NCBI GenBank assembly: GCA_963806015.1
Contig: CAWDWM010000006.1
Location: 620,001 to 684,000 of the forward strand
DNA: 64,000 bases
From: JAOPZW01 sp963806015
GTDB lineage: Bacteria > Actinomycetota > Thermoleophilia > Solirubrobacterales > Solirubrobacteraceae
Direction of reading: 5' to 3'
Program-made: the position numbers and the translations under genes
Shown here: one piece after another, positions 1 to 8,894 of the stretch
How the letters are laid out: each line of letters opens with the position of its first letter
Position numbering within the stretch: the stretch's first letter is position 1
The notes under the pieces: model-generated
What the model was told of the DNA's origin: nothing
What the model saw: the letters and a program-made list of their open reading frames with translations, nothing else
The model's database searches: none

Positions 1-957
1 GTCGCGCACGAAGGGCCGGATCTGGTCGCGGACGATCGGCGCCGCCTCCTTGGCGAAGGGCTGCACGGCGCCGTTGGCGCGGTTGAGCGCCTTCAGGGCG
101 GGCTGCAGGTGCACGGCGGCGGGACGCAGGGTCTCGGCGAACTTCTGGACGCGACCGAGCGTGTCGGTCGTCTGCGTCAGCGCCCCGGGCAGGTCGCCGA
201 CCGCGCGCGTGACGTTGGCCTGCTCGGAGGCGAAGGAGCGGAAGACGGCCGAGGACGAGTCGACCAGGGCGGCGAGGTCGTCGCTCTTGCCCGCGAGCTC
301 GTCGTTGAGGTCACCCAGCGAATGCACCAGCCGGCTGAGGTTGCGATGGCGCTGCGCCACCAGGCCGTTCACGCGGGCCAGGTCGCGGTGCGTGGGCTCG
401 AAGCGGCGGAACACCTCGCGCAGGTCGTCGCCGCGGCCCTTCAGGCCACGCCCGGCGCCGTCGACGAGCAGCGTGAGGTAGTCGCGCGTATCGCTGTCGA
501 GCGAGGCGAGGATCTCGTCGGGGTTGACGTCGGGCAGCGTGTTGGCGACCGGCAGGGTCCACCCGCGCTTGGCCAGCGGCGCGCGATCGCTCCCGGGATC
601 GAGCTCGATGAACATGTCCTTGAGCCCGGTCTTGGGGCGCAGCAGGGCATGCGCGTCGGTGTGGACGAGATCCTTGTACTGCGGGTCGAGGTCCAGCGTG
701 ACGACGGCGTGGCCGTCCTTCAGGCCGACCTTGCTGATGTCCCCGACGCGCACGCCCGACACGCGCACGGTCTGGCCCTGGCCCGGCGTGACGGCCTGCG
801 CGGTCGAGAACGCGGCCTGCAGCTGGAAGGTCCTGCCCTCCCACGGGAAGCGCATGCGCTGGTTGTGCAGGATGTAGCCGCCTACGAGCGCAGCGACGGC
901 GACGAGCCCGATGACGGCCCCGAAGTGCCCGGCGTGCTTGGCGATCGCGCGCTTCAC
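1..957 (-). CDS. MCE/MlaD family protein, C-terminus beyond window
   Basis: Substrate-binding protein of the mammalian-cell-entry (MCE) type, which in actinobacteria forms hexameric tunnels that carry lipids or sterols with a YrbE/Mkl ABC transporter. The GTG start at 957 begins MKRAIAKHAG, followed by one membrane segment (about residues 12-29) and an MlaD-like domain (about 38-115, including VRVSGVRVGDISKVG). A long helical region with repeated Leu/Val heptads follows. The reading frame is open for 319 codons to the window edge, so the protein is partial. Its GTG overlaps the TGA of the preceding mce gene as GTGA, so translation is probably coupled. The family is clear. The substrate is unknown. 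Confidence 0.9.
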   Translation of the reverse strand, partial: MKRAIAKHAGHFGAVIGLVAVAALVGGYILHNQRMRFPWEGRTFQLQAAFSTAQAVTPGQGQTVRVSGVRVGDISKVGLKDGHAVVTLDLDPQYKDLVHTDAHALLRPKTGLKDMFIELDPGSDRAPLAKRGWTLPVANTLPDVNPDEILASLDSDTRDYLTLLVDGAGRGLKGRGDDLREVFRRFEPTHRDLARVNGLVAQRHRNLSRLVHSLGDLNDELAGKSDDLAALVDSSSAVFRSFASEQANVTRAVGDLPGALTQTTDTLGRVQKFAETLRPAAVHLQPALKALNRANGAVQPFAKEAAPIVRDQIRPFVRD

Positions 958-2480
958 CTCGACAGCTCCTTCAAGGTGGCGGGCACGTCTGAGACCTTCA
1001 GGTCCGAGCCGTCGGCCTTGAGGCTCTTGCCCAGCCAATCGACCGTCTTCTGCAGAGCCTGTGCCTGGGCGGCGGCGGACGGCGCGGTGAGGTCGAAGCC
1101 CTGGGGCGCCGCGTCGGGGACCGTGCGCAGGTCGGGCGGCTGCTGGGTCTCGCAGGGCACGTCGGCGCGCAGCGGCGGGCGTTGGTGGTTCTTGGGCGTG
1201 GGCGGGTTGACGCCCTGCAACGGCTGGCCGGTGAGGAAGAACTTGTCGGTGCCCATCGGGTAGGCGAACTTCGGCGTGGCGAGCATCACGCGGAACCACT
1301 GGCCGTTGGCGTCGCCCGAGCGGCTCTCGCCGGCGAGGCCGGGCAGCGGCTTGGGCGCCTCCTCGTAGACGGGGCCGTGGGCCGGGAAGGTCTTGTCCTG
1401 GATCTTGTCCCTGGTCCAGGGCAGGATCACCTCGTTCTGGCAGCTCGAGGCCTGCGAGACCTGGTCGTAGAGCGGCACCGAGCGCTGGTTGAGCCCGGTG
1501 AGCGCGGGCACCAGCGGGCGCAGGTCGTGTGAGAGGCCGCGCAGCTCGGGCTGGGAGACGAGGCCGCGCGCCTGCGTGACGAACGGCATGGCGGCGTCGA
1601 TCGCCGGCCCCGAGGAACGCACCGCGGGCCGGGCCGCGCGGATCAGGCCGCGCACGGCCGGGAACGAGCGGTTCAGCGCACCCAGCGCCGGCATGGCGGC
1701 GTGCAGCGTGCGCGGCAGCTCGCCGACGGCGGCCGAGAGCTGCTGGTCGCGCGCGGCGAAGGCGGCGGCCGTGGTGTCGAAGTCGCTGACCAGGGACTTG
1801 AGCTGCTCGCGGTTGCGGTCGATGGCCGCGGCGGTGACGCCGGCCTTGTCGATGTAGCGCCCGAGGTCGCCGGGCTGGGTGCCCGGCAGCGCGTCGGCGA
1901 CGATCGCGCTGTCGCGGTAGGCGGGCTTCCAGTAGGGGATCGAGCGGTTGTAGCCGCGCGCGCCCGCGCCCTTCAGGCCGGAGGACAGCTCGCGTAGCAG
2001 CGACTGCAGGTCCTTGCGGGTGGGCGCCTGCAGCGCGCTGAGGACCTGGTCGAGCTGCACCGGCGCGCTGGTCTGGTTGATCGGCACGCGATCACCGTCG
2101 TGCAGGTCGGGCGAGGACGGCGAGCCGGGGCTCACGTCGACGAAGAAGTTGCCCTCCAGGAAGATGCGCGGGCGGATCTTGAACGTCGCGTCGCGGTGGA
2201 TCGGCAGGCCCTCCTTGTCGATCCGCATGGTCACGATGGCCGCCTGCCGGCCGTCCTCGACGTGCCCCACGCCGGTGACCTTGCCCACGTTGACGCCGGC
2301 CACGCGCACCGGCGAGCCGGGACGGATGTTGTTGGCCGATCCGAAGACGGCCGACACCGTGTAGTGGTGCCGGAACGGGATCGCCTTGGTGAAGCCGAAG
2401 TAGACGACCACGCACAGCACGACGAGCGTGAGCAGCCCGGCGGCGACCGGCGACATGCCCTTGCGCTGCCTGCGCCTCAT
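954..2480 (-). CDS. MCE/MlaD family protein, 508 aa
   Basis: Fourth MCE protein of the leftward operon. It has an N-terminal basic stretch, one membrane helix (about residues 10-30), the MlaD domain (about 35-125, with GSPVRVAGVNVGKVTGV), a central helical region to about 330, and a C-terminal tail with paired Cys (SSCQNE and VPCETQQ) that may form a disulphide outside the cell. The ATG at 2480 overlaps the upstream stop as ATGA, and its own TGA overlaps the next GTG. The length is normal for actinobacterial Mce proteins. It is expected to be anchored in the membrane and to project into the envelope as one ring of a transport tunnel. The substrate cannot be read from sequence. Confidence 0.92.
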   Translation of the reverse strand: MRRRQRKGMSPVAAGLLTLVVLCVVVYFGFTKAIPFRHHYTVSAVFGSANNIRPGSPVRVAGVNVGKVTGVGHVEDGRQAAIVTMRIDKEGLPIHRDATFKIRPRIFLEGNFFVDVSPGSPSSPDLHDGDRVPINQTSAPVQLDQVLSALQAPTRKDLQSLLRELSSGLKGAGARGYNRSIPYWKPAYRDSAIVADALPGTQPGDLGRYIDKAGVTAAAIDRNREQLKSLVSDFDTTAAAFAARDQQLSAAVGELPRTLHAAMPALGALNRSFPAVRGLIRAARPAVRSSGPAIDAAMPFVTQARGLVSQPELRGLSHDLRPLVPALTGLNQRSVPLYDQVSQASSCQNEVILPWTRDKIQDKTFPAHGPVYEEAPKPLPGLAGESRSGDANGQWFRVMLATPKFAYPMGTDKFFLTGQPLQGVNPPTPKNHQRPPLRADVPCETQQPPDLRTVPDAAPQGFDLTAPSAAAQAQALQKTVDWLGKSLKADGSDLKVSDVPATLKELSR

Positions 2481-4060
2481 GGCGCCGGCCTCGCGATGTC
2501 GACGCCGTGGCCGCCGGGACGGTCGGTGAACGTCTCACCGGCCGGCACGTGCTCGGGGTTCAGGCCGACGCCCTTGCCCTCGCGGTCGTACTGCGCGTAG
2601 GTGGGGCCGAGGCGCCCCCTGATCGGGAAGCGCTCGGTCACGGCGCCCTGGTAGGGGTCGCCCTTGACGCTCTTGTCGCGCAGCGGGTTGTAGGCCTGGA
2701 TGTAGCCGGTCTGGCCCGCGCCGCAGTCGGCGTTGCCGTGCTCGTCGACGGCCGGCCCGTAGACGTTGTTGTGGACGTACTGCTCGGCGGTGCCGGGCGG
2801 CGCGCCCTTGCCGTGGGCGAACTCGTTGGCGCCCTGCGAGCCGATGGCGTCGGTTCCGGGCTGCCCGACGGCCATGTTGAGCAGCGCGCGCTCCGAGGAG
2901 CCGGTGTCGTCGGGGGCCGAGAAGTGCTCGGCGGCGAAGGTCCAGAACTGGTTCCAGGTGTTGCAGACGGTGACGAACGGGCCGAGGAAGCGCAGCTGCG
3001 GCTGCAGCGTGCCCACCGTCGCGGTCAGGCCGCGCAGCGCGCCGGTGGTGGTGGGCGCCTTGATGAGGTCCTCGAGCGCGCCGAGCGAGCCCTGGAGGTT
3101 GTCGTTGAGCGCGACCGAGCGCCGCTGGACCGGCGTGCCGATGCGCAACGCGGAGTTGACCGTGGGCAGCGCGCCGCGCAGCTCGGTGGCGGCCGTGTCG
3201 AGATCGCGCGAGAGCGCGGCGGTGTGCTCGAGGAACGGGCGCTGCACGCGCAGCGACGAGGTGCCGGCCCGCAGCGTCGACGGGCTCTTGGCGATCGTGT
3301 CCTTCAGCGCCTGCGGATCGCGCGAGAGGGCCGCGAAGGTGTTCGCCATGGTGGTGAACAGGTGCGCGTTGGTGGCCGAGACCGGCGCGACGACCCGCGC
3401 GGTGTCGCCGAGCTCCTTGAAGAACGACGGCAGCTCGGTGCGCGGGGCCGACAGGTTGGCCATGACCGAGCCGAGGTGATCGAAGAGCTCGGGCGCGACC
3501 TGGATCGTCTGGTTGAGGTCGGCACCGCGGCCGGCCAGGGCGTCCCCGAGGCCCTGCAGGTTGCCCTGCGACGCGCGCCGGGTCGGCTCGTCGAACATGT
3601 TGAAGAACTCGTCCATCTCGACGGGGACCGACGCCTGCTTGGCGGGCAGCGTCGCGCCGTCGGCGAAGACCTTCTTCGAGCGCCCGGTGTCGAGCTCGAC
3701 GTACTTCAGCCCGAGCGCCGAGCGCGGCCGGATGACCGCCTTCGAGTCGACGGGCACGGCGCCGGCCTTCTTGTCGAGCTTGAGCGTGAGCTTCGCCCCG
3801 ACCTTGCCGTTGGGGAGCATGACCGGCGTCATGTCGGTCACCACGCCGATGCGGAAGCCGCCCGAGCGGACCTCGTTGCCCTTGACCAGGTTGGCGCCGT
3901 TGGACACGAGCACGTTGAGCTCGCGCGTGGGCACGAACGGCAGCCCGTTGTTGGCGTTGTAGGCCAGGAAGACGGCCACGACGAGCACGAGCGTGGTCAC
4001 CGCGCCGATGAGCACCGGGTTGGCGACGATCGAGGCGTTGGATCGGCGGGCGCGCTTCAT
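2477..4060 (-). CDS. MCE/MlaD family protein, 527 aa
   Basis: Third MCE protein of the operon. The open frame extends far upstream, but the ATG at 4060 (MKRARRSNAS) is preferred. It overlaps the previous stop as ATGA and places the single membrane helix (about residues 15-35) right at the N-terminus. The MlaD domain covers about 40-125 (GNEVRSGGFRIGVVTDM; then ALGLKYVELD), followed by a long helical region. The C-terminal part has conserved Cys (FVTVCNTWNQFW and NADCGAGQTG) and ends in a Gly/Pro-rich stretch. The FVTVCNTWNQFW segment recurs in many actinobacterial Mce-like proteins. Role inferred: an envelope lipid-import tunnel component acting with its four visible neighbours. Confidence 0.92.
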   Translation of the reverse strand: MKRARRSNASIVANPVLIGAVTTLVLVVAVFLAYNANNGLPFVPTRELNVLVSNGANLVKGNEVRSGGFRIGVVTDMTPVMLPNGKVGAKLTLKLDKKAGAVPVDSKAVIRPRSALGLKYVELDTGRSKKVFADGATLPAKQASVPVEMDEFFNMFDEPTRRASQGNLQGLGDALAGRGADLNQTIQVAPELFDHLGSVMANLSAPRTELPSFFKELGDTARVVAPVSATNAHLFTTMANTFAALSRDPQALKDTIAKSPSTLRAGTSSLRVQRPFLEHTAALSRDLDTAATELRGALPTVNSALRIGTPVQRRSVALNDNLQGSLGALEDLIKAPTTTGALRGLTATVGTLQPQLRFLGPFVTVCNTWNQFWTFAAEHFSAPDDTGSSERALLNMAVGQPGTDAIGSQGANEFAHGKGAPPGTAEQYVHNNVYGPAVDEHGNADCGAGQTGYIQAYNPLRDKSVKGDPYQGAVTERFPIRGRLGPTYAQYDREGKGVGLNPEHVPAGETFTDRPGGHGVDIARPAP

Positions 4061-5700
4061 GGGGCAAGCAGGTAGTCGAGGAGCCGGGTCTGCGCCTGCG
4101 GATCGCTGCTGGTCTTCGCGCTGAGCTTGGGCAGCGGCGGCAGCGGCGAGGAGCCGCGCGGGTCGGTGCCGCCGCCGGTGCCGGGCAGCGGCGGCAGGTC
4201 GACCGGCGGCAGCCCCGGCAAGGTCGGCGTCGGGACCGTCGGCGTGGAGGGCACGGCCGGGAGCGACGGCGTCGCGGGGACCGCGGGCGTCGCCGGCGCC
4301 GGCGGCGGGTCGACCGGCGCGGGGACCGCGGGCAGCGGCAGGCCGGGGTTGCCGTCGGCGCGCTTGCGCGCCCCGCGGTCGCGCGCCTCGGCCGGGGTCG
4401 CGCGCTTGGTCACGTCGGGGTAGTTCAGTCCGGGCTGGATCGGGCCCAGGCGCGAGCCGCACTGGCGCTCCAGGCTCGGGTCCTTCTTCAGCGTCTCCTC
4501 GCTGGCGTAGTTGGCGCACGGCCCGACGAAGGCGCCGATCTTGAGGATGTGGTTGTTCTGGTCGAAGGTCGACGTCGAGGTCGTCTGGTCGTAGACGTAC
4601 TGCAGCAGCGCCTCGAGGCCGGTGTAGCCCTGGCCGCGGGGGCTGCGCGGGTCCTTCTCGACGGCGTGCTTGCGGTCGTCGAGGTGCTGCAGGACGATCG
4701 ACAGGTTCTTGCTCAGCTCGGGGGTGCCGGCGCTGAAGGCGCCCAGCTGGGCGATGACCGGCGGCGCCGCTTTGACGGCCCGATCGCCGGTCTTCGACGC
4801 GCTGCCCAGCGAACGGAAGGCCGGCCGCGAGGCGTCGGCGAACGGGCCGAGCTGGTCCAAGAAGGTCGTCAGCTGCTGGGAGGAGGCGTCGAGGTTGTGC
4901 AGCGCCGAGCCCTGGTCGTCGGCCACCTGGCCGAGCGCCTTCATCGTCGGCTGCAGCTGCTCCAGGAAGCCCGGCAGCTCCCGGAGGCCCGCCGCGATGT
5001 CGCCGCGGCGCTCGGCGGAGGCCTGCGCCGTCTGCTTGGCCTCGGTGACGAAGCGCCCGACGTCCTTGCGGTTGGCCGCCAGGTCCCCGACGACCTTGTC
5101 GGCGTTGACCGTCAGGTCGGCCAGGATCCTGTTCTGCGAGCCGAGCGTGGCCAGCACCTTGTCGGTCTCGCGCAGGGCCGGGCTGGCGCGGCGGATCGCG
5201 GCGTTGAGGCTGGCCGCGTTGCCCGCGACGCCCGCGCCCAGCGAGCCGATGATGAGGCTCAGGCGCTCGCGGTAGGGACGGCGCAGGACGTCGGCCACGA
5301 GGTCGGGCGGGACCGTCGAGGCCGTGCGGCTGACTCCGATCACGGCGCCCGGCTTGAGCACCTGCTTGGCGGTGCCGGGCAGGCAGTCGACGAAGTACTC
5401 GCCGATCAGCGACTGCGGGCGCGACTCGCAGAAGGTGTCGCTGCGCAGCGAGCCGAAGCCGTCCTTGTCGATCTTGAAGCCGATGAGCGCGTGCTTGGTG
5501 CGCTTGTCGAGCCTGATGTCGGTGATCGTGCCGGCGCGCACGCCGGCGACCTTCAGGTCGCCGCCCTGGATGAGGCCGAACGCGTTGTCGAACTGGACCC
5601 AGTACTTGCCCTTGTCCGGGTTCGAGCCCGCGCCGGTCATCGCGATCCAGGCGACGCCGACGGCGGCCACGGCGAGGAGGGTGAGCAGCGCGCGCTTCAC
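4057..5700 (-). CDS. MCE/MlaD family protein with Pro-rich tail, 547 aa
   Basis: Second MCE protein of the operon. The GTG at 5700 (MKRALLTLLA) overlaps the preceding TGA as GTGA and puts the membrane helix at residues 4-22. The MlaD domain spans about 30-115 (GGDLKVAGVRAGTITDIRLD; ESRPQSLIGEYFVDCLP), then helical repeats to about 330. The last 110 residues or so are a low-complexity Pro/Val/Thr/Leu tail built from PAVPATPSLP-like units. Pro-rich C-terminal tails are common in Mce E/F-type subunits and may cross or contact the outer envelope. Cysteines in GPCANY and RQCGSR could pair. The family is certain. The assignment of an mceA-F letter is not. Confidence 0.92.
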   Translation of the reverse strand: MKRALLTLLAVAAVGVAWIAMTGAGSNPDKGKYWVQFDNAFGLIQGGDLKVAGVRAGTITDIRLDKRTKHALIGFKIDKDGFGSLRSDTFCESRPQSLIGEYFVDCLPGTAKQVLKPGAVIGVSRTASTVPPDLVADVLRRPYRERLSLIIGSLGAGVAGNAASLNAAIRRASPALRETDKVLATLGSQNRILADLTVNADKVVGDLAANRKDVGRFVTEAKQTAQASAERRGDIAAGLRELPGFLEQLQPTMKALGQVADDQGSALHNLDASSQQLTTFLDQLGPFADASRPAFRSLGSASKTGDRAVKAAPPVIAQLGAFSAGTPELSKNLSIVLQHLDDRKHAVEKDPRSPRGQGYTGLEALLQYVYDQTTSTSTFDQNNHILKIGAFVGPCANYASEETLKKDPSLERQCGSRLGPIQPGLNYPDVTKRATPAEARDRGARKRADGNPGLPLPAVPAPVDPPPAPATPAVPATPSLPAVPSTPTVPTPTLPGLPPVDLPPLPGTGGGTDPRGSSPLPPLPKLSAKTSSDPQAQTRLLDYLLAP

Positions 5701-7076
5701 GGCCCCAGCGGCCCCTCGGACGCATCGCACGGGAAGTCGGCGGTCGGCTTGAACGTCGCGCCGCGCTCGATCGAGCCCGGGCAGCGCCAGCGCTGGTCCA
5801 GCGACGTCGCGTCCTTGAGCGCCTGGCTCTGCAGCACCGGCTCGGTCAGCGGCTTGAGCACGCCGTTGACCGGCGCGAAGAGGTTGGCGTAGAGCCCGGC
5901 GCGGCTGGCGCCGCCGAGCGCGTCGTAGAGCCCGGAGTGGCTGAAGTCGTCGAACCAGCCGGTGAGGTCGGGCGCGTAGGGGCGCGCGGTGGCGAGCTCG
6001 GGAGCGGCGACCTTGAGCGCCTGGGTCGAGGCCGGGAAGGCGCCGTCGCGCTGCTTGCCGTTGCGCTTGGTCGGCCCGACGGCGGCGTTGCGCAGCGGCA
6101 CCGAGGACTTCGTCAGCTCGATGAGGTCGTTGGCCGCACCCGGCGAGCGCACCAGGCGCGAGAGGTCGCGCAGCGTCGGGCGCGCGTCGCGCGCCAGGGG
6201 GCGCAGCTCGGCCAGGAACGGGCGCAGCTTCTTCGCCACGGGCTTCGACTCGTCGACCAGCGGCGTGAGGTCGTCGAGCGTGGCGCGCAGGTTGACGAAG
6301 GTGGTGTCGGCGCGGCGCATGAAGCCGGGCAGGTCGCCGATCGCGGTCGACAGCGCCTGCTTCTGGTGGCCGATGGCGCCAGTGGTGGTCGCCAGGTGGT
6401 CCACGAGCCCGGCGAGGTTCGCGCGGCGCGCGGCGAGGTCGCCCACCAGCTGCGAGGACGCGGTGACGAAGCGCTGCAGGGCGGGGGTGTCGGAGTCGAG
6501 CGCCTTGAAGAGCCGGCTGGAGGCCGCCAGCGAGGGGTTCAGGTACGCCCAGCCCGCGTTGGCCTGCTCGCCCTTGCCCGCGTAGGAGCTGCCGAAGCCG
6601 CGGATGACCCCGCTGAGCGCCTTGCGCGTCTTGGGGTCGAAGGTGTCGAAGAGCTGGTCGAGGTCGACGGCGGTCGTCGTGTCGGTCTGGTCGATCACGC
6701 CGCCGGTCGGGATCGTCTGCTGGTGGTCGGCGGGCGGCAGCTGCAGGTCGACGTAGCGATTGGCCACCCCGGACAGCGAGGCCTCGCGGATGATCGCCTT
6801 GGTGCCCCGGCGCAGCGGGCGATAGCCGGCGTCGGTGATCTTCATCCGCACGTCCGCCTGGCCGTCGGGCGTCAGGTCGATGGCCTCGATCTTGCCCACC
6901 GAGGCGCCGGCCACCTGCACGAGGTTGCCCTTGACGAGCTGCGAGGCGTTCTGAAAGCGCGCATGGACGGTGTAGGAGCCGCCGCGGCTGCCCAGCGCGA
7001 GGACGGCCACCACCGCGACCGCCGCGATCAGCGCGGCGGCGGCCAGGACCCGTCGGAAGGTGTGGGACGCGAGCAA
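5697..7076 (-). CDS. MCE/MlaD family protein, first of operon, 459 aa
   Basis: First visible gene of the Mce operon. The start is a TTG at 7076, chosen because a GGAG lies six bases upstream and no ATG or GTG precedes the membrane helix (about residues 8-28). The MlaD domain runs about 33-120 (GNLVQVAGASVGKIEAID), followed by a helical stalk. Cys residues in RWRCPGS and FPCDAS lie near the C-terminus. In known mce operons two yrbE permease genes precede mceA. Here the upstream neighbour is instead a divergent DUF1254 gene, so the permease must be encoded elsewhere or beyond the left edge. The 174-base leader carries a strong hairpin and a palindrome, described separately. Confidence 0.9.
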   Translation of the reverse strand: MLASHTFRRVLAAAALIAAVAVVAVLALGSRGGSYTVHARFQNASQLVKGNLVQVAGASVGKIEAIDLTPDGQADVRMKITDAGYRPLRRGTKAIIREASLSGVANRYVDLQLPPADHQQTIPTGGVIDQTDTTTAVDLDQLFDTFDPKTRKALSGVIRGFGSSYAGKGEQANAGWAYLNPSLAASSRLFKALDSDTPALQRFVTASSQLVGDLAARRANLAGLVDHLATTTGAIGHQKQALSTAIGDLPGFMRRADTTFVNLRATLDDLTPLVDESKPVAKKLRPFLAELRPLARDARPTLRDLSRLVRSPGAANDLIELTKSSVPLRNAAVGPTKRNGKQRDGAFPASTQALKVAAPELATARPYAPDLTGWFDDFSHSGLYDALGGASRAGLYANLFAPVNGVLKPLTEPVLQSQALKDATSLDQRWRCPGSIERGATFKPTADFPCDASEGPLGP

Positions 7077-7089
7077 GCGAGACTCCGGT

Positions 7090-7114
7090 CGCGCCGGTCC
7101 CCAAGACCGGCGCG
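7090..7114 (-). promoter_or_regulatory. Perfect 10-bp hairpin in mce leader
   Basis: CGCGCCGGTC (7090-7099) and GACCGGCGCG (7105-7114) are exact complements around a five-base loop. The stem ends about 10 bases upstream of the GGAG that serves the TTG start at 7076, so it would lie in the 5' leader of the mce transcript. There is no T run, so it is not a typical intrinsic terminator. It could be a leader structure or a protein-binding dyad. Confidence 0.5.
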
Positions 7115-7169
7115 TATCTCTCCTTGGCAGCCCCCAACGAGGCCCAGAGCCAAAACTTGCGGTGTCGGG

Positions 7170-7186
7170 TCACCCGCAGCGGGTGA
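7170..7186. promoter_or_regulatory. 17-bp palindrome between mce operon and DUF1254 gene
   Basis: TCACCCGC-A-GCGGGTGA is a perfect inverted repeat with eight-base arms around one central base. It lies in the divergent region between the Mce operon (start 7076) and the DUF1254 gene (start 7251). The size and position suit a dimeric repressor such as a TetR or GntR member. The binding protein is unknown and no regulator gene adjoins it. Confidence 0.45.
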
Positions 7187-7250
7187 GGCCGGGCCACCCC
7201 GCCGGATGGTCGGATCCCCGGCGACCACCGTCCCGACGATTGCGAGACCC

Positions 7251-8605
7251 ATGGGCGCCGACCAGTCCACCGCGACCGAGACCGACCTGCGGGCACTGAC
7301 CGCCGAGGCGTTCGTCTACGGCTTCCCGCTCGTGTTCAACCTGGGCCAGGTCGAGCGCTTCCGGCGCGAGGGGATGGGCGCCCTGCCCGCGACCCCGTTC
7401 AACCGCTTCGGCCACGCGCGCGCGCTCGCTGGACCGCAGGACACCTTCGTCTCGATCAACAACGACACCGTCTACTCGGTCGCCCTGCTCGACCTGTCCG
7501 GCGGCCCGCTGCGCCTGGACGTGCCCGGCGCGGCCGGCCGGTACTACGTGCTGCAGTTCGTCGACGCGTGGACCAACAACTTCGCCTACGTCGGGCGGCG
7601 CGCCACCGGCACGGGGGCGGGGAGCTTCTGGATCGTGCCGCCTGGGTTCCAGGACGGCCTCCCCGACGCGGCCCCGGTCATCCACGCGCCGACCACGGTG
7701 GCGGTGATCGTCGGGCGCTGGGCGGTGGCCGGCGCCGACGACCTGCCCGCCGTGCAGCGGCTGCAGGACGCCCTGCGGCTGACGCCGCTGCACGATGAGG
7801 AGCCGCTGCGCGGCCTGCCGCAGCCCGACCCCGCAGTGGGGGATGACCTTCGCTTCCTCGAGCAGCTGCGGGTGTACGCGCAGGCCTTCCCGCCGGCGGC
7901 GCCCGAGCGCGAGTACGCGCAGCGGTTCGCCCCGCTGGGCGTGTTCGACGCCGCGTCGCCGTACGCGGCCCCCGACCCTGACCGCCGTGCGGCCCTCATC
8001 GACGGCCTGCGCGCCGGGCGCGACCGGCTCGAGGACGCGGTGGCGCACGGCGACTCGCCCGAGCGCAACGGCTGGCAGCTCACCTTCCACGTCTTCGACT
8101 ACAACAACGACCACTTCGAGCTCGGCACCATCGACGAGCCGCAATGGCGGATCGCCGATCGCCCGGCGGCGCGCCAGGTGCGCGCCGCGGCCGCCCGCGC
8201 CGGGCTGTGGGGTGGGGCAACCACGGCTACGAGGCGGCCTACGCGATGACCTGGGTCGACGCCGACGGGGCGCCGCTGACCGGCGAGCGCTCGTACGCGC
8301 TGCGCTTCGATCAGACGCCGCCCGTCGACGCGTTCTGGTCGATCACGATGTACGACCTGCCGGAGTTCTTCCTGGTCGCCAACCCCATCGACCGCTACTC
8401 GATCGGTGACCGCACTGCCGGGCTGCGCTACGAGGACGGCTCGCTCACGCTGGTGCTCCAGCGCGACGACCCCGGAGACGCCGAGCGCGACAACTGGCTG
8501 CCCACGCCGCCCGGCCCCTTCCGGCCCATCCTGCGCATGTACGCGCCGCGCCCCGAGGCCCTCGACGGCAGCTTCGAGCTGCCGCCCATCGTCCGGCGCG
8601 GGTGA
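7251..8605 (+). pseudogene. DUF1254/DUF1214 family protein, frameshifted
   Basis: Family of secreted or cytoplasmic proteins of unknown biochemical role (DUF1254 N-terminal, DUF1214 C-terminal). The first frame, from ATG 7251 (MGADQSTATE), carries the DUF1254 part, with EAFVYGFPLVFN and FVSINNDTVYSVALLDLS. The DUF1214 part (WGNHGYEAAYAMTW ... ILRMYAPRPEALDGSF) continues in another frame to the TGA at 8605. The break sits on a TGGGG TGGGG tandem at 8208-8217. Removing one five-base copy joins the frames as LWGNHGYE and gives an exact 450-codon gene. Either the gene is recently inactivated or the assembly has an error here. No signal peptide is evident. It stands divergent to the mce operon. 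Confidence 0.85.
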
Positions 8606-8608
8606 GCC

Positions 8609-8878
8609 TCACCCGAGCAGTCGCTCGCGCAGGGCGGCGGCGCCGACCCCTTCGACGCGCACGAGCTTGTCGCGCGCCTTCGCGCCGCGAACCACGCTGA
8701 CGCGCGACGGGGCGACACCCGCACGCGCCGCGATCAGGCGGCACAGCGCGTCGTTGGCGCGGCCGTCGACCGGGGGCGCGTTGACCCGCACCGCGTAGGA
8801 CCCGTCCGGCCTGGCGACCAGCTGCTCGCGCGCGGCGCGCGGGGTCAGGCGGACGCGGATCTCGGTGTGCTCGGCCAC
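8609..8878 (-). CDS. DUF167 (YggU) family protein, 89 aa
   Basis: Small protein of the YggU/DUF167 family, whose function is unknown. Diagnostic features are RLTPRAAREQL near the start and VNAPPVDGRANDALCRLIA in the middle, followed by VSVVRGAKARDKLVRV. The GTG start at 8878 lies 17 bases after the stop of the GGDEF-EAL gene, so the two are probably co-transcribed. The length is typical of the family (about 90-100 aa). Its stop is three bases from the stop of the convergent DUF1254 gene. Functional linkage to the upstream signalling gene is not implied by the family. Confidence 0.85.
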   Translation of the reverse strand: MAEHTEIRVRLTPRAAREQLVARPDGSYAVRVNAPPVDGRANDALCRLIAARAGVAPSRVSVVRGAKARDKLVRVEGVGAAALRERLLG

Positions 8879-8894
8879 CTCGGCCGTGAGCGTC

